Source: CAIMFV01 sp040757715
GTDB lineage: Bacteria; Pseudomonadota; Alphaproteobacteria; Caulobacterales; Caulobacteraceae
Direction: 5' to 3'
Length of the DNA: 64,000 bases
Assembly: GCA_040757715.1 (NCBI GenBank)
Contig: JBFLWS010000005.1
Span: forward strand, 1 to 64,000
A program made the position numbers and the translations under genes. Below, one piece after another: positions 61,410-64,000 of the stretch (position 1 is the stretch's first letter; every line of letters starts with the position of its first letter). Under the pieces are notes generated by a model. The model searched no databases. It saw only the letters and a program-made list of their open reading frames with translations, and was not told the DNA's origin.

Positions 61410-63773
61410 CTATAGCTTGATGTTCCTCAGCCGCAGGGCGTTGCTGACCACGCTGACCGAGGAGAGCGCCATGGCCGCCGCCGCGATGGCGGGCGACAGC
61501 AGCCAGCCAAACAGCGGATAGAGCACGCCAGCGGCGATCGGCACGCCGGCGGCGTTGTAAATGAACGCGAAGAACAGGTTCTGCCGGATGTTGCGCATCA
61601 CCGCCCGCGACAGGCGACGGGCCTTTATCAGGCCCTGGAGGTCGCCCTTGAGCAAGGTCACGCCGGCGCTTTCGATCGCAACGTCTGCCCCGGCGCCCAT
61701 TGCGACGCCGACCTCGGCCGCCGCCAGGGCGGGGGCGTCGTTCACGCCGTCGCCGGCCATGGCCACGGCCCGGCCCTCGGCCCTGAGCTTCTGGACGACC
61801 TTGGCCTTGTCCTGTGGGAGCACCTCGGCCTCGACCTCGTCGATTCCAAGCTGGGCGGCGACGGCGAGGGCGGTCGTGCGGTTGTCCCCCGTCATCATGA
61901 CCAGGCGCACGCCGTTGGCCTTCAGCACGCGCACGGCATCAGGCGTTGTCGACTTGATCGGATCGGCGATGCCGAGAACGCCGGCGAGGTTGCCATCGAC
62001 CGCTGCGAAAATCGCCGTTGCGCCTTGGGCTCGGAGCCGTTCGGCCTGCGGCTCCAGCGGCGACATCTCGACCCCCAGTTCGGTCATGAGGCGTGCGCCG
62101 CCGAGCACGACGCGCTTGCCATCCACGACGCCCAGGACGCCCTTGCCCACGGGCGAGTCGAACTCGGCCGCTTCCGACAGGCTGAGGCCGCGGTCCTTTG
62201 CAGCGCGCAAGATGGCGTCCGCGAGGGGATGCTCGCTTCCGCGCTCGAGGCTCGCAGCGAGCTGGAGCAGTTCCATCTCGTCGATCGCGCCGACCGTCAC
62301 GACCGCGGTGACGGCGGGGCGCCCCTCGGTTAAGGTTCCCGTCTTGTCTAAGATCAGGGTGTCGATCTTCTCGAAGCGCTCCAGCGCCTCGGCGTTCTTG
62401 ATCAGGACGCCAGCCTGGGCTCCGCGGCCCACGCCCACCATGATCGACATGGGGGTGGCCAGGCCGAGCGCGCAGGGACAGGCGATGATCAGGACCGAAA
62501 CGGCGGCGACGAGGGCGTAGGCGAGCCGGGGCTCGGGACCGATCGTCGCCCAGACCGCGCCCGCCAGCACCGCGATGACGATCACGGCCGGCACGAACCA
62601 GCCGGAGACCTGGTCGGCCATGCGCTGGATCGGGGCGCGGCTCCGCTGGGCTTCGGCCACCATCTGCACGATGCGTGAGAGCAAGGTGTCGGCGCCCACC
62701 TTTTCAGCGCGCATAGTGAAGGAGCCGGTCTTGTTGATGGAGCCGGCGATCACCTTGGCGCCGGCCTCCTTGGTGACGGGCATGGATTCCCCGGTGACCA
62801 GGGATTCGTCGATCGAGACCCGGCCCTCGACGAGTTCACCGTCGACGGGCACCTTCTCCCCCGGGCGAACGCGCAGGCGGTCGCCGACGCCGACGAGGTC
62901 CAAGGTGACCTCTTCGTCGGCGCCGTCGGGGCGGACGCGGCGCGCGGTCTTGGGCGCCAAGTCGAGGAGCGCCTTGATCGCGCCGGAAGTCCGCTCGCGC
63001 GCCCGAAGCTCCAAGACCTGTCCGAGCAGGACGAGAACCGTGATGACCGCGGCCGCTTCGAAATATACCGGCACCGCGCCGGACGCGTCACGGAAGGCGG
63101 GCGGGAACAGATGAGGCGCGAAGGCTGCGATCACGCTGTAGGCCCAGGCGACGCCGACGCCCATGGCGATGAGCGTGAACATGTTCAGGCGCCGCGTGAG
63201 GATCGACGCCCAGCCTCGTTGAAAGAACGGCCATCCCGCCCAGAGAACGACCGGCGTCGCGAGCCCGAGCTGGATCCAATTCGAGACGTGCCGGTCCAGC
63301 GCCATCATCAGGCCGGAGACGTGGTCGCCTATCTCGATCGCCACGACGGGCAGAGCCAGAATCAGGCTGATCCAGAAGCGGCGGGACATGTCGACCAGCT
63401 CGGGGTTCGGCCCCGTCTCGGCCGAGACGGTCGCGGGCTCCAGGGCCATGCCGCAGATCGGGCAGGCGCCCGGGCCGACCTGCCGGATTTCCGGGTGCAT
63501 GGGACAGGTGTAGATCGCGCCGTCGCGGACCTTTGGCCGGGGCGGCGCTTCAGCGGGCTTGAGGTAGCGTTCCGGATCGGCGACGAACTTGGCCCGGCAA
63601 CCGCCTGAACAGAAGTGAAAGGCGTCGCCTTGGTGCTCGGCGTGGTGAGCTGTCTTGGCCGGGTCGACGGTCATTCCACAAACGGGGTCGATCACGCGTG
63701 CGCCATCTGTGGCGCCGGCGCGCTGCGGCGCATCTTCGATAGGATGGTCGTGATGGTGATGGCTCTCGCTCAT
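61410..63773 (-). CDS. Copper-exporting P1B-type ATPase with YHS and CxMHP/CPxCGM domains
   Basis: The 787-residue pump has a His-rich start (SHHHHDH), a YHS domain (about 28-72, DPVCGMTVD, FCSGGCRAKF), and a heavy-metal-binding segment YTCPMHPE with CPICGMAL (about 89-111). The membrane site is CPC (432-434), the phosphorylated Asp476 lies in DKTGT, and GDGVND follows. This is the CopA/SilP layout for Cu(I) or Ag(I). ATG at 63773 has GGAG upstream; the TTG two codons earlier is less likely. Confidence 0.94.
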   Translation of the reverse strand: MSESHHHHDHPIEDAPQRAGATDGARVIDPVCGMTVDPAKTAHHAEHQGDAFHFCSGGCRAKFVADPERYLKPAEAPPRPKVRDGAIYTCPMHPEIRQVGPGACPICGMALEPATVSAETGPNPELVDMSRRFWISLILALPVVAIEIGDHVSGLMMALDRHVSNWIQLGLATPVVLWAGWPFFQRGWASILTRRLNMFTLIAMGVGVAWAYSVIAAFAPHLFPPAFRDASGAVPVYFEAAAVITVLVLLGQVLELRARERTSGAIKALLDLAPKTARRVRPDGADEEVTLDLVGVGDRLRVRPGEKVPVDGELVEGRVSIDESLVTGESMPVTKEAGAKVIAGSINKTGSFTMRAEKVGADTLLSRIVQMVAEAQRSRAPIQRMADQVSGWFVPAVIVIAVLAGAVWATIGPEPRLAYALVAAVSVLIIACPCALGLATPMSIMVGVGRGAQAGVLIKNAEALERFEKIDTLILDKTGTLTEGRPAVTAVVTVGAIDEMELLQLAASLERGSEHPLADAILRAAKDRGLSLSEAAEFDSPVGKGVLGVVDGKRVVLGGARLMTELGVEMSPLEPQAERLRAQGATAIFAAVDGNLAGVLGIADPIKSTTPDAVRVLKANGVRLVMMTGDNRTTALAVAAQLGIDEVEAEVLPQDKAKVVQKLRAEGRAVAMAGDGVNDAPALAAAEVGVAMGAGADVAIESAGVTLLKGDLQGLIKARRLSRAVMRNIRQNLFFAFIYNAAGVPIAAGVLYPLFGWLLSPAIAAAAMALSSVSVVSNALRLRNIKL

Positions 63774-64000
63774 CGGCAAGTCTCCAGCGCGCGCTTTGAC
63801 GCCTCAAGGACGTCTAATATACGGGCGTTGCGCGGTATGGCGACGCCGAACGGCGCTCTCCGCGTACAGCAAAGGTCGGCGAGGCCGTGTCGCATGGCGC
63901 ATTGCTTGCCGGGTCCCCGCGGACTGAAGGTCGTTGGCGTGGGCTCGCGTCAACCCCGGGAGGCGCGCGCTGAGCGAGACCTCGTCTCACGCTTGCGATG
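63774..64000. other. Region upstream of the ATPase, no gene assigned
   Basis: The last 227 bases hold the ATPase promoter, perhaps around the AT-rich CGTCTAATATACGGG near 63811. A frame starting at 63893 is open to the window edge but shows no family resemblance. Confidence 0.45.

Overview
The window reads as accessory DNA of an alphaproteobacterium, probably Caulobacterales or Sphingomonadales. The reasons are a lasso peptide locus with an isopeptidase and a FecI/FecR/TonB-receptor module, trb-type conjugation genes, GC-rich coding sequence, and FixK/FNR-type boxes. The host call is inference; there is no rRNA, tRNA or housekeeping marker here. Three blocks of different character are joined end to end.

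Block 1 (1-5.7 kb) is a mobile-element remnant: the 3' end of an IS5-family transposase, a trbC-trbD-trbE run cut off by it, an AT-rich gap, two regulator genes (one resembling a self-cleaving repressor that has lost its catalytic residues), and two copies of an 81-bp structured repeat that I cannot identify. Block 2 (5.9-16.5 kb) is a complete lasso peptide locus: a GntR-type regulator, a 37-residue precursor with predicted core GIDGTGLELPSFTRQEA, the B leader peptidase and the C cyclase, and on the opposite strand an S9-family isopeptidase, a TonB-dependent receptor with a signalling domain, an anti-sigma factor and an ECF sigma factor. An exporter gene is absent.

Block 3 (about 17.2-64 kb) is visibly richer in GC and looks like a stress and metal-resistance island. 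Its left part holds a metallo-beta-lactamase-fold RNase, an AMP/thymidine phosphorylase and PRPP synthetase as overlapping genes, a Cu-type P-ATPase with a CPD motif, a cysteine-tailed sigma factor, a YbhFSR-like ABC exporter with HlyD and TolC partners, a D-2-hydroxyacid dehydrogenase, PEP synthase, HdeD, PPK2, a LemA-TPM-TPM-Nramp run and a PsiD-like decarboxylase. Its right part holds two copper sets (copB-copA on the minus strand; copA-copB on the plus strand), copC-copD, CusF-like and Met/His/Cys-rich small proteins, a CueR-like regulator without its cysteines, a cnrYXH-like sensor-sigma operon and a second P-ATPase. An archaeal-type methionine adenosyltransferase, a membrane methyltransferase and an orphan nuclease-like gene sit inside the copper region.

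The island also carries several decayed genes: a multicopper oxidase tail at its left edge, a DUF3141 gene fused by deletion to the last codons of fabI, a frameshifted cation-ATPase tail, a broken lipoprotein and a MerR fragment. FixK/FNR-like boxes lie about 40-70 bp upstream of two genes, which suggests low-oxygen control of part of the island.
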